64,000 bases of DNA, from NCBI RefSeq assembly GCF_019024325.1, contig NZ_JAFNJS010000008.1, forward strand, positions 159,566 to 223,565. The letters are read 5' to 3'. This stretch comes from Falsiroseomonas tokyonensis (lineage in GTDB: Bacteria; Pseudomonadota; Alphaproteobacteria; Acetobacterales; Acetobacteraceae). Position 1 is the first letter of the stretch. Each line of letters opens with the position of its first letter. Below, one piece after another: positions 7,672 to 15,047 of the stretch. Both the position numbers and the translations under genes were made by a program. The notes under the pieces are model-generated. The model was given only the letters and a program-made list of their open reading frames with translations, ran no database searches and was not told the origin of the DNA.

Positions 7672-9083
7672 GCTTGCAGCGCCGCCTGGCGCTGCTGTTG
7701 CCGTTGCTGGCGCTGGTGCCACACCCAGCCCCTCTTGTATCCACGCGCCTTCGCGATCGCGGTCAGATCGGCATCGCTGGCCGCAGCCAGCACCTTGGAC
7801 AGCGGCAGATGCTTCCCGAACCGGTTGGTCAGCTCGTCGGTCACATCGGACAGATCGCCAGCGACCTGCTCGATTTCGCGCGCCTTCACCGGGAATTCAA
7901 AGCCGCATTCGGGGCATGCCGGCCGTGGCGTGAAAACCGCGAAGCAGTTGGTGCATTGCCGCGCCGGCGGCGTCTCGTCGCTGGCCTTCTTCTTCTTTGT
8001 CCGCCCTTGCAGACTCCATTCGCGCGGCATCTCTGGCGGGCCGTGGCGCAGGGTGTTTCCCGCGTGGTCCAAGACAGTCAGGTGGGTCTTGCCCGGCGCA
8101 GGACGGAGCCCGCGGCCCACCTGCTGGACATACAGGCCGAGCGACTTGGTGGGTCGCAGCAGGATCACCGCGGAGACGGCAGGAACATCAAGCCCTTCGC
8201 TGATCAGGTCGCAGCTGCAAAGGACCTGGACGGCCCCGGTGCCGAGCCCCTTGATGGCGGCGTCGCGTTCCGAGGCGAGCGAAGATCCCGAGGCGGCAAC
8301 GGCGCGGAAGCCTGCAGCGCGGAAGGCCTCCGCCATTCTCTCCGCATGCGCGACGCTGGGGCTGAACAGGATGGCCGGCTGGCCGGGAACGTGGCGGCGG
8401 TAATGCTCTACGGCGTCGCCAACCAGCTTCGGCGTGGCCATGGCGTCGGACAAGGCGGAGGCATCATAATCGCCGCCTTTGGTCCGGACGCCGGACAGGT
8501 CTGGCGCCTCGGCCGGGGCGAAAATCTTGGCGGGGGTGAGGAAGCCGCCGGCAACCAGATGGGCGACCGTGGGGCCCATCACCATGGCGTCGAAACAGCC
8601 GCCGGCCTCCACGCCCAGGCCGCGACCGTCGAGGCGCTCCGGTGTGGCAGTGACGCCGAGCAGCAGCGCGTTCGGATAGGCAGCGGCCACCGTGACCCAC
8701 TGGCCGGCGACGGCGTGATGGGCCTCGTCCACCACGATCAGGTCAAAGGGCACCACGCCGGACGCGATGCGCCGCGCCAGGGTCTGGACACTGGCGACCT
8801 GAACCAGATCGCGCTTGGGCGTGAAGCCCGGGGCGATGATGCCATGAGACACGCCGGCGGCGGTCAGCTTGTCGCTGGCCTGCCGGATCAGCTCCTTGCG
8901 ATGGGCTAGGATCAGCACGCGCTTCCCCCGCGCGGCGGCGCCAGCGGCGATGTAACTGAAGATGACCGTCTTGCCCGCCCCGGTCGGCGCGACCAGCAGC
9001 GGCGCCCGGGCGCCGGCACGGTAGGCCTGGCGCACCCGTTCGACGGCGTCGTCCTGATAGGGTCGAAGCTGGATTGCGCTCAT
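7668..9083 (-). CDS. SF2 (DEAD/DEAH-type) helicase with Cys-rich C-terminus
   Basis: 471 aa from ATG 9083 (ATGA overlap with the DUF1194 gene). Helicase motifs are in order: APTGAGKT (Walker A), VVDEAHH (DEAH box), GVTATPERLDG (motif III) and QQVGRGLRP (motif VI). A zinc-finger-like CTNCFAVF...CPECGFEF sits near residue 390, followed by a Gln/Arg-rich tail. Such RadD/ComFA-like helicases are frequent in phage replication operons. A second, related copy lies in prophage 2. Confidence 0.9.
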   Translation of the reverse strand: MSAIQLRPYQDDAVERVRQAYRAGARAPLLVAPTGAGKTVIFSYIAAGAAARGKRVLILAHRKELIRQASDKLTAAGVSHGIIAPGFTPKRDLVQVASVQTLARRIASGVVPFDLIVVDEAHHAVAGQWVTVAAAYPNALLLGVTATPERLDGRGLGVEAGGCFDAMVMGPTVAHLVAGGFLTPAKIFAPAEAPDLSGVRTKGGDYDASALSDAMATPKLVGDAVEHYRRHVPGQPAILFSPSVAHAERMAEAFRAAGFRAVAASGSSLASERDAAIKGLGTGAVQVLCSCDLISEGLDVPAVSAVILLRPTKSLGLYVQQVGRGLRPAPGKTHLTVLDHAGNTLRHGPPEMPREWSLQGRTKKKKASDETPPARQCTNCFAVFTPRPACPECGFEFPVKAREIEQVAGDLSDVTDELTNRFGKHLPLSKVLAAASDADLTAIAKARGYKRGWVWHQRQQRQQQRQAALQA

Positions 9084-9673
9084 CGTTGCGCGACCTCCAT
9101 CGCCAGCTTCATGCGGATGGCTCGCCCGAAGCTCTCCGGCTCGGCTTCGAGGGTGAATCCTCCAGCCGGCCCGGTGACATTGGCGCGGAACCACGCGGCG
9201 ACTTCCGGCTCGATTGGCGTCACGATGGCCAGCGCGTTGATCTCGACGCCATAGCCCGCGACCTCGGCGACCGCGCCGTGCATCTCAGCGTCACCGCCGC
9301 TGTGCCGGCCGTCGCCCGAGATATCGACCACGCGGCGCTCGGCCTGGCAGGGGGCGGCTCGGAACTCGGCGTGCGCGGCGCGGAGGGCAGCGGCCATATT
9401 GGTGGTACCGGCCTCGGGGCGCTGGGCCTGGCGCAACGCCTCGGCGGCAGCGCGGGCATTGGCGGCGCTGGTCAGGACGCGCCACGGCAGCACGACGTGC
9501 TGGCCGGTGCCCCACATGATCGCGGAGACGGCCAGACCGTCGCGGGCCGCGGAGATGACGGCGGGGCTGTTCAGGGCGTCGGCGGTGGCGTCACGCTGCA
9601 GCTCGTAGTGCGGCAGGGAGACTGAGCCGGACACGTCTATGGCGAGGACGAGGGCGATGGCGCAGGGGGTCAT
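9080..9673 (-). CDS. DUF1194 (von Willebrand factor A-like) protein
   Basis: 197 aa. The N-terminal strand ends in the metal-site motif DVSGS (about residues 13-17), and further MIDAS-like positions follow (GTTNM, then SGDGRHSGGD), as in DUF1194 VWA-like proteins. No convincing signal peptide: translation starts immediately before the first strand. The gene overlaps both neighbours by ATGA. VWA proteins usually present a binding surface for a partner, often a MoxR-type ATPase. No such ATPase is seen here; the helicase next door is the only ATPase nearby. Confidence 0.8.
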   Translation of the reverse strand: MTPCAIALVLAIDVSGSVSLPHYELQRDATADALNSPAVISAARDGLAVSAIMWGTGQHVVLPWRVLTSAANARAAAEALRQAQRPEAGTTNMAAALRAAHAEFRAAPCQAERRVVDISGDGRHSGGDAEMHGAVAEVAGYGVEINALAIVTPIEPEVAAWFRANVTGPAGGFTLEAEPESFGRAIRMKLAMEVAQR

Positions 9674-9819
9674 GCCTGCCCCTCACAAATCCGGGCAGGC
9701 GCGCCGGCCGCGCGCCCCCCAGTTGAGCCATGCGCGCCAGGGATACAGGGGGGCCGCGCCGGCAGCCGCGCACCGCAGCGCAGGAGCGCGGCCGGGCGAT
9801 GTGCGGGATTCGGGCTCAT
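9670..9819 (-). CDS. Very small phage protein (49 aa)
   Basis: A 49-codon frame starting on the previous stop (ATGA at 9816-9819) and ending on the DUF1194 start (ATGA at 9670-9673). It fills what would otherwise be the only gap in this part of the operon. The product is Pro/Ala/Arg-rich with three cysteines and no recognised domain. Support is positional only. Confidence 0.5.
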   Translation of the reverse strand: MSPNPAHRPAALLRCGARLPARPPCIPGAHGSTGGRAAGAPARICEGQA

Positions 9820-10007
9820 GCGTCGAAGACGCCAGCAGCCAGGCGCGCGGCCTGAACCGCGTCCTCGCGCCGCGCGTGGCGCTTGATCTGGGCCGGGTTG
9901 ATGGCGGCGCTGCGCCAGATGCCGTCCGGCGGCTGCACTGCGATGGCGATGACGCGGCCGTCGCGGCGCACCTCGTAGAGGTGGGGCTCATCGATGATGG
10001 CGGTCAT
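9816..10007 (-). CDS. Small hypothetical phage protein
   Basis: 63 aa with an N-terminal beta pattern (HLYEVRRDGRVIAIAVQPPDG) and a C-terminal helix. Starts and stops overlap its neighbours by ATGA. No family recognised. Confidence 0.6.
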   Translation of the reverse strand: MTAIIDEPHLYEVRRDGRVIAIAVQPPDGIWRSAAINPAQIKRHARREDAVQAARLAAGVFDA

Positions 10008-10321
10008 CGGCTCATCGCCTTCGTCGCCGGCGGTGCGCCATTGCTCTGAGCCTCCGCGCGCAGCCCCTCAGCACGCGAATCAGCCATCGCAGGATCGCGT
10101 GTGGCATCCAGGTATCGCTCCAGCGTGAAGGCCATGCGCTCGCAGGCGGCGGCCATTTTCAGAAGGGTCAGGGCAGACGGGGTGAACCGGCCTGAAACCC
10201 AGGACTGCGCGGTTGCGACGGGCGCATTTGCGGCGCGGGCGACGTGCTTGGCGGTGTTCTTCGGATAGGCGTCACGGAACAGCGAGCGGAGGATGCTCGT
10301 ATCCGTCGTTGTGGCGCTCAT
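10004..10321 (-). CDS. Probable HTH phage regulator
   Basis: 105 aa. Residues 8-62 look like a short helix-turn-helix (ILRSLFRDAYPKN, then KHVARAANAPVATAQSWVSG). The tail is polar. It is the third gene of the leftward early operon, where CII-type activators sit in lambdoid phages, so a regulatory role is likely but its target is unknown. Confidence 0.6.
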   Translation of the reverse strand: MSATTTDTSILRSLFRDAYPKNTAKHVARAANAPVATAQSWVSGRFTPSALTLLKMAAACERMAFTLERYLDATRDPAMADSRAEGLRAEAQSNGAPPATKAMSR

Positions 10322-10542
10322 TGGCGGGTGTCTCCATGCTGCGGTGCATGCGAGGCACCAGCAGCGAGAGAGAGGGCGGGAAGGCCGGCGGGAGCGGGGG
10401 AACGCTCACCGCCGGCCGGACGCGCGCTGAAGGGGGAGGACAGCGCGCGGACGGGGTTGGGCCTCGCCAGCGCCACGCCGTAGCGCAACAGGCTTGCCAG
10501 GCGCGGCGCGTAGGGGCGCAGGAGGGCGGCGAGCGCGCGCAT
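10318..10542 (-). CDS. Small hypothetical early protein
   Basis: 74 aa with an amphipathic N-terminal helix (MRALAALLRPYAPRLASLLRY) and a low-complexity tail. Its start overlaps the stop of the Cro-like gene, and its stop overlaps the next start. No family recognised. Confidence 0.5.
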   Translation of the reverse strand: MRALAALLRPYAPRLASLLRYGVALARPNPVRALSSPFSARPAGGERSPAPAGLPALSLAAGASHAPQHGDTRQ

Positions 10543-10820
10543 CACGCCGCGTCCACCGGGTGCCGCGTCGGCAGGTCCGCCGGATCACGGCGCGCCGCCT
10601 GGGCGGCGGCGTGCTGGACAGCGTCGGGCTGGGGCTCAGCAGGATGATCCCGCATGAAAGCCTCCGCTCGCTCAATGGACGACAAGGACACCTGCCCGCG
10701 ACGGAGCCGCCCGAGCCATTTGTGATCGCGAATAGCCATCAGGCTGAACTGCCTGTCGCTGAGGCCGTGCAGGCGCTGGAAGGCGTCGATCTGCTGGATC
10801 AGGCTTTGGCGCGTGGTCAT
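10542..10820 (-). CDS. Cro-like first gene of the leftward early operon
   Basis: 92 aa from ATG 10820. Residues 1-60 form a compact helical domain (SLIQQIDAFQRLHGLSDRQFSLMAIRDHKWLGRLRRGQVSLSS, shown only by its pattern of helices) consistent with an HTH. It diverges from the CI-like repressor across the operator cluster, which is the cro position. The leader between a plausible promoter and the ATG is very short, so the mRNA may be nearly leaderless. Confidence 0.7.
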   Translation of the reverse strand: MTTRQSLIQQIDAFQRLHGLSDRQFSLMAIRDHKWLGRLRRGQVSLSSIERAEAFMRDHPAEPQPDAVQHAAAQAARRDPADLPTRHPVDAA

Positions 10821-10832
10821 GCGCCCGATGAT

Positions 10833-10905
10833 GGGAGATTTTTCGCCCGGCCGCAAGGGGATACTTCTCCCGTGCAGCGGGAGGCAGGTTGGGGAATATT
10901 CCCCC
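10833..10905. promoter_or_regulatory. Operator cluster of the immunity region, cro side (three sites)
   Basis: Three related pseudopalindromes lie between the divergent Cro-like and CI-like genes: GGGAGATTTTTCGCCC (10833-10848), GGGGATACTTCTCCC (10857-10871) and GGGGAATATTCCCC (10891-10904). Spacing is about 16-26 bases centre to centre. The same pattern recurs in a second cluster beyond the repressor gene. Read on the minus strand, the middle site and its flank (CCCCTTGCGG) nearly match a site and flank in the other cluster that precede a good -35 box. Confidence 0.75.
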
Positions 10906-10907
10906 GC

Positions 10908-11627
10908 ATGAGCACGACAGATCCCCTGCGCGAGGCGATCCGCGAGTTTTTGGCCGAGACCGGAATGGCGGAGCGTGAGCTGTCGCTGAAGGCTGGGATC
11001 AACGAAAAGGCGGTGAACCAGATCCTGGCGGGAAAATCTCGACACCCGCGAAGCGACACGGTTCAGGCCCTGGCGCAGGCCATGGGAAGGCCGATCGCAT
11101 CCCTGATGTCCCTTCCCGCGGGCGTGGTGCGGGGCGCGCAGAACCTGCGTCCGAAGCCCTTGGTGGAGGCGGAAATTCCGCGGCCAGCGCAGTCAAGGAC
11201 GGTATCGATAGCGGAGTTCGATGTGCGGCCGCAGGCCGGGGGCGGTGGAGAGATGCCGGAGCTGGATGGCGAGGGCGGCCACGCGGTGGTGGCCCACTGG
11301 TCCATGCCAAGCGATTACCTTCGTGCCTTCGTGGCTGCTCCCGACCAGGTGCGAATCGTCCGCGTGGCCGGCGACAGCATGGAGCCGGAATACCCCGCTG
11401 GAGAGCGCGTGGCGGTCGATACGTCGCACCGCTTGCCGTCACCGCCAGGCGTCTATGTCCTCTGGGATGGCTATGGGCTGGTGCTGAAGCGGGTCGAGCT
11501 CCTGATGGGGAGCGCCCCGGCCAAGCTGAGGATTTCAAGCATAAACCCCGCCTATCCTCCCTATGAGCGCCTGCTTTCCGAGGTGCATATCAACGGGCGC
11601 GTCATAGGAAAGTGGCAGTGGAAGTGA
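10908..11627 (+). CDS. CI-type phage repressor (HTH plus S24 self-cleaving peptidase)
   Basis: 239 aa. The N-terminal XRE-type HTH (residues 8-65, LKAGINEKAVNQILAGKSRHP) binds the flanking operators. The C-terminal LexA/S24 domain has the catalytic Ser157 in VAGDSMEPEYPAGER and the Lys194 general base in YGLVLKRVE. By family knowledge it represses both early operons and is inactivated by RecA-stimulated self-cleavage after DNA damage. The ATG at 10908 follows an operator directly, with no Shine-Dalgarno sequence, as in leaderless cI messages. Confidence 0.93.
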   Translation: MSTTDPLREAIREFLAETGMAERELSLKAGINEKAVNQILAGKSRHPRSDTVQALAQAMGRPIASLMSLPAGVVRGAQNLRPKPLVEAEIPRPAQSRTVSIAEFDVRPQAGGGGEMPELDGEGGHAVVAHWSMPSDYLRAFVAAPDQVRIVRVAGDSMEPEYPAGERVAVDTSHRLPSPPGVYVLWDGYGLVLKRVELLMGSAPAKLRISSINPAYPPYERLLSEVHINGRVIGKWQWK

Positions 11628-11809
11628 AGAACCGGCGCCTGCCGTTGGGCGTGCTTAAAGAAGGCGAGGTCGTGAGTCCGAGCGCAGCACCACCCAGCGC
11701 CGGGCAGCTTGGCCTGATAGAGATCTGCCGGATCTGGCAGTCGCTTGAAGCCGATGATCGGCGGGGGTTGCTGCTGGTGGCCCGCCAACTGTCGAAGATC
11801 GGCAGATAA
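11624..11809 (+). CDS. Small protein downstream of the repressor
   Basis: 61 aa from a GTG overlapping the repressor stop (GTGA), so it is co-transcribed with the repressor in the lysogen. The C-terminal part (LIEICRIWQSLEADDRRGLLLVARQL) is a helical pair seen at the ends of many phage repressor-like proteins. It may modulate repression or be a lysogenic-conversion gene; no family recognised. Confidence 0.55.
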   Translation: MKNRRLPLGVLKEGEVVSPSAAPPSAGQLGLIEICRIWQSLEADDRRGLLLVARQLSKIGR

Positions 11810-11923
11810 AGAAGCTGCAGCGCCGACGCACGGCCCCGCGGGACTGATCCGCGCACACCCCGCGCGCCGCTACCCTCGCCCCCGTGGTCACAATTACCGG
11901 CAGCCAACGAGCATCGGCGCGTC

Positions 11924-11994
11924 GGGTGAAATTGCGTCCCGACCGGGAGAAGTTTCCCCTTGCACTGCACCGCTGAATGGGAGATATTTCACCC
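11924..11994. promoter_or_regulatory. Operator cluster of the immunity region, rightward-operon side (three sites)
   Basis: Three more copies of the repressor-type pseudopalindrome: GGGTGAAATTGCGTCCC (11924-11940), GGGAGAAGTTTCCCC (11945-11959) and GGGAGATATTTCACCC (11979-11994). They match the cro-side sites in half-site (GGG-A-GA) and AT-rich centre. They surround the predicted promoter of the rightward early operon, giving an OL/OR-like pair of clusters around the repressor gene. Confidence 0.75.
11960..11988 (+). promoter_or_regulatory. Predicted promoter of the rightward early operon (PL-like)
   Basis: TTGCAC (11960-11965), a 17-base spacer and GATATT (11983-11988) resemble a sigma-70 promoter. 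The -10 box lies inside one operator and the -35 touches another, so repressor binding would block it. Transcription would begin about 18 bases before ATG 12013, just leaving room for GAGGGAG as ribosome binding site. Confidence 0.55.
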
Positions 11995-12012
11995 GTCCAG
12001 AGGGAGCCTCCC

Positions 12013-12321
12013 ATGTCATCCACCACCCCCGCCGTCGAGACCCCTTCCCCGCCCGGCTATGATACCGTCACCGCCGGTCGCGCCGACGGCACCACCCCGA
12101 CCATTCACCGCGTGCCGCAGCAGCCGCTCTTTCGAAACCTGATCCAGGCGCTCGGCGAGACCGCGCTCAATGCCTCGGACCGGGGCGACAATGCCGGCTT
12201 CACCCGCGCCATGGCCTATCGCGAGGCGGTGCGCCGGCTGTCCGAGCGCTGGGACGCGGGCGAGCCGAGCCCGACCCGCACGGCCAAGAAGGGCGATGCT
12301 GCCCTGGGCGGTGCGGCATGA
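12013..12321 (+). CDS. First gene of the rightward early operon, hypothetical
   Basis: 102 aa from ATG 12013, which is preceded by GAGGGAG within a small inverted repeat (GGGAGCCTCCC, 12002-12012). The central part is helical (PLFRNLIQALGETALNA) and the tail is polar. No family recognised. Its place behind the predicted promoter is that of lambda N, but there is no Arg-rich N-like motif. Confidence 0.6.
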   Translation: MSSTTPAVETPSPPGYDTVTAGRADGTTPTIHRVPQQPLFRNLIQALGETALNASDRGDNAGFTRAMAYREAVRRLSERWDAGEPSPTRTAKKGDAALGGAA

Positions 12322-12599
12322 GCGCGCACCCCGTCAGCCAGCCCCTCCGCAGCCCGGCACAGCGCGCGCAGATCGCCACCATCCGCCAGGGCATCGATGC
12401 GGACCACCCGCTGTCCCGCGTGCTGGAGGAGATCGAGGCCGCGGCGCACGATCCGCTGCGCTGGGACGGCCCGACGCTGGCCGCAGTCGGCGAGCTGCTG
12501 ACCCTTGGCTCAGGCCTGGTCGATGAGTGGTTTGACGGCGCCGGCGAGCGCGCCTTCGGCGACCGCGTGGACGTGGCGATGATCGGGAGGGCCGCATGA
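12318..12599 (+). CDS. Small hypothetical early protein
   Basis: 93 aa, soluble and helical. Overlaps both neighbours by ATGA. A conserved-looking middle (ADHPLSRVLEEIEAAAHDPLRWDG) suggests a folded domain, but no family is recognised. Confidence 0.6.
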   Translation: MSAHPVSQPLRSPAQRAQIATIRQGIDADHPLSRVLEEIEAAAHDPLRWDGPTLAAVGELLTLGSGLVDEWFDGAGERAFGDRVDVAMIGRAA

Positions 12600-13012
12600 G
12601 CGCCCCCGCCACGACGGCGCCGGCCGTTGCCGCCCCGCCGCCCGCCCTCGCCGCCCGGCTGGTGGACCCCGCGCAGCCCGGCTCCCTCGACCTGCTGCAG
12701 GTGCTGCACGGCACGGTGGTGGCCATGGTGGCATCCGACCGGCCGGACCTCAGCGCCCGACAGCTCGGCGTCTTCCTGACCGTCTATCTGGAAGATGGGC
12801 CGCACACCGTGCGCGGCCTGGCCGCGACGCTGAACGTCAGCAAGCCCGCCCTCACCCGGGCCCTGGACCGGCTGGGCGAGCTCGACCTGGCCCGCCGCCG
12901 CGTGGACCCCATGGACCGGCGCAGAGTGCTGGTGCAGCGGACCCTGAAGGGCGCGCAGTTCCTTGGTGATCTGCGCGGGATGCTGAACCGGGCGGCGGAG
13001 GGCGGTCGATGA
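12596..13012 (+). CDS. MarR-like winged-helix regulator
   Basis: 138 aa. Residues 28-130 carry a winged helix of the MarR kind: a dimer helix, then LSARQLGVFLTVYLEDG, the recognition helix VSKPALTRALDRLGE and the wing DLARRRVDPMDRRRV. MarR proteins bind palindromic operators and often respond to small ligands. Inside a phage early operon it may tune lytic genes or host functions; the target is not evident. Confidence 0.75.
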   Translation: MSAPATTAPAVAAPPPALAARLVDPAQPGSLDLLQVLHGTVVAMVASDRPDLSARQLGVFLTVYLEDGPHTVRGLAATLNVSKPALTRALDRLGELDLARRRVDPMDRRRVLVQRTLKGAQFLGDLRGMLNRAAEGGR

Positions 13013-13206
13013 CCGCGATCCAACGGCCGCTGGTTCTCGTCGTCGGCTGGCGCGGCGAGGCGATCCGGGCGCGCGACGCGCTGATGCAGCGCGCTCGCGA
13101 AAGCCACCGGCGCGGCCAAAGCGTGGACGCCGGGCGCCATCTGGCCGAGGCGCGGCTGGCACACCGAGCAGCGATGCTCGGACTGCTGCGGAGGGCAGCG
13201 GCATGA
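13009..13206 (+). CDS. Small hypothetical phage protein
   Basis: 65 aa, Arg/Ala-rich and helical (RARDALMQRARESHRRGQS), overlapping both neighbours by ATGA. No family recognised. Confidence 0.55.
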   Translation: MTAIQRPLVLVVGWRGEAIRARDALMQRARESHRRGQSVDAGRHLAEARLAHRAAMLGLLRRAAA

Positions 13207-13424
13207 ACGCGATCCCGGACGGGCCGCCGCGGCTCGCCATGTGCGACGTGACCGGGTTCGTGCTGCCGGCGCAGCGCGGCCCCGATGCTCTGGGCCGCGC
13301 CGCCATTGGCATAGATGCCGCACTGATGCGGCTGTTCCCCGAGGGGCCGATCGGTGGCGGCACGGGCGTGGACGATGCCTGGCGCCAGCTTCGGGTGGCG
13401 CTGGGCCTGGAGGTGCGGCGGTGA
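13203..13424 (+). CDS. Small hypothetical phage protein
   Basis: 73 aa, with ATGA overlap upstream and GTGA overlap downstream. No domain recognised; the pattern CDVTGFVLPAQRGPDALG suggests a small folded protein. Confidence 0.55.
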   Translation: MNAIPDGPPRLAMCDVTGFVLPAQRGPDALGRAAIGIDAALMRLFPEGPIGGGTGVDDAWRQLRVALGLEVRR

Positions 13425-13603
13425 CCCGCCCCGGCCTGGCCATCTCCCCCCAGGACCGCGACGAGGATCGCGGGCTGTGGAACGCGTGGCACGTCGGCTG
13501 CCTCACGCTCAGCGCCAGCCTCGGCTGGTTCATCGGGGACAAGCTGATCGCCGGCGCATCCTGGGTGGTCGTGACGCTGCTTGTCGCGGCGGGTGTGCTG
13601 TGA
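13421..13603 (+). CDS. Small membrane protein (60 aa)
   Basis: Starts with GTG on the previous stop and ends on the next GTG start. The last 35 residues contain hydrophobic runs (LTLSASLGWFIGD and ASWVVVTLLVAAGVL) that could span the membrane once or as a hairpin. Small early membrane proteins of phages often act in host takeover or superinfection exclusion; that is only a possibility here. Confidence 0.55.
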   Translation: MTRPGLAISPQDRDEDRGLWNAWHVGCLTLSASLGWFIGDKLIAGASWVVVTLLVAAGVL

Positions 13604-13923
13604 CCGCACCCGGCGCCGCGCCCCACTGCGCCTACTGCGGCAACCGTCTCGTGAAGGGCCAGGGCCGCTCCGGGCCCGACGCGCATCGCCGGTTCGCCCG
13701 CGACCACATCATGCCGCGGCCGTGGCGGGTGGCCGTCCCCTCCGGCGTGAGGGTGACGCGCCCCGCCTGCCTGACCTGCAACCAGCTGCGCGCGCTGCTC
13801 GGCCACTGCCCGGCGATGCTGTCCATCGCGAGCGCGCTTCGGAAGCGGCGTGGCTTCGCCAGTCGCGGCGAGGCGGTGCGGGTGTTGCTGCTGCCGCTGC
13901 CGGTGGGAGCGGTGTCGCCGTGA
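13600..13923 (+). CDS. HNH-like zinc-binding phage protein
   Basis: 107 aa from GTG 13600. A CAYCGNRL knuckle, a DHIMPRPW motif (the His-containing part of HNH/Endo VII-type proteins) and a second pair CLTCNQL followed by GHC suggest a treble-clef zinc site. It may be a small nuclease or a zinc-binding structural relative; the catalytic Asn/His set is incomplete. Confidence 0.6.
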   Translation: MTAPGAAPHCAYCGNRLVKGQGRSGPDAHRRFARDHIMPRPWRVAVPSGVRVTRPACLTCNQLRALLGHCPAMLSIASALRKRRGFASRGEAVRVLLLPLPVGAVSP

Positions 13924-13943
13924 ACAATTCAGGGAAGACCATC

Positions 13944-15044
13944 ATGAGCGAGACAACCGAGATTGCCGTGGTCGAGACGCGCGCGCTGGTGCCGACGCAG
14001 GTCTATGCGCCGGGCGGTGTGCTGACGCTGGTGGAGAAGCTGGAGGCGGAGGCGCGCGCCGTGCCGGTGGACATTTCCACCGCGAAGGGTCGCGATGAGG
14101 TCAAGTCGCTGGCCTACAAGATCGCCCGCAGCAAGACGGCCCTGGACGATATGGGCAAGAAGCTGAACGAAGACGCGCGAGCGCGGATCAATGCGGTGGA
14201 CGCAGACCGGCGCCTGGTGCGTGACCGGCTGGATGCCCTGAAGGATGAGGTCCGGAAGCCGCTGACCGAGTGGGAAGACGCCGAAAAGGCGCGAGTGAAG
14301 GGGCATGAGGACGCGCTCGCGGAAATTGCTGCGCTCGGGCGCCGAGAAGGCCCGATCACCGTCGAGGAAGCCCAGGCCAGGATTTCGGCCGCCAAAACGA
14401 CCCATGCGGACCGAGACTGGCGCGAGTTCCGCGCCCGCGCCTTGCATCTGCGGGAGCAAACGCTCGCCAATCTGGTGCTGGCTCTGGAGCTTGCGGAGCG
14501 ACAGGCTCGCGAAGCCGAGGAGCTTGCCCGCCTGCGCGCAGAGCAGGAGGAGCGCGAGCGCCAGGAGGCGGAGCGCCTGCAGGCCGAGCGCGAGGCGCGC
14601 ATTGCCGAAGAGGCCGCAGAGACGGCGCGCCAGGCCGAGCGTGCCCGCGCCGAAGCGGAGGCCCGCGCAGCGCAGGAGCAGGCCGAGGTGGCCCGTCTGG
14701 CGGCCGAGCGGCAGGCCCGTGAGGCGGAACAGCGCGCCGCGGCGGCGGAGGCGAGAGCCGCCGAGGAGGCCCGCCAAGCCGAGGCCGCGCGTGTGGCCGC
14801 CGAGCAGCGGGCCGAGCGCGAGCGCCAGGCGGCCGTCGAGGCGGAGCGCCAACGGGTGGCCGAGGAGGCGGAGGCGCAGCGCCGGGCAGACGAACAGCGT
14901 GCGGCCGACCGGGCACATCGCGGGCGCATCAACAGCGGCGCCGTCGCCGCTCTCCTGGCGACCGGGGTCACCGAGGAGCAGGCGCGCGTGATCGTTACCG
15001 CGATCATCTCGGGCAGCATCCCGAACGTCAGCATCCGGTACTGA
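13944..15044 (+). CDS. Long coiled-coil protein of the recombination cluster
   Basis: 366 aa from ATG 13944 (AGGGA eight bases upstream). Residues 30-130 form a conserved head (MGKKLNEDARARINAVDADRR, LRKPLTEWEDAEKAR type). About residues 180-325 are an uninterrupted Glu/Ala/Arg coiled coil, and the last 45 residues form a small globular end (GAVAALLATGVTEEQAR). Proteins of this shape often precede YqaJ/RecT pairs in phages of proteobacteria. A role in recombination is inferred from position. Confidence 0.7.
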   Translation: MSETTEIAVVETRALVPTQVYAPGGVLTLVEKLEAEARAVPVDISTAKGRDEVKSLAYKIARSKTALDDMGKKLNEDARARINAVDADRRLVRDRLDALKDEVRKPLTEWEDAEKARVKGHEDALAEIAALGRREGPITVEEAQARISAAKTTHADRDWREFRARALHLREQTLANLVLALELAERQAREAEELARLRAEQEERERQEAERLQAEREARIAEEAAETARQAERARAEAEARAAQEQAEVARLAAERQAREAEQRAAAAEARAAEEARQAEAARVAAEQRAERERQAAVEAERQRVAEEAEAQRRADEQRAADRAHRGRINSGAVAALLATGVTEEQARVIVTAIISGSIPNVSIRY

Positions 15045-15047
15045 GCT

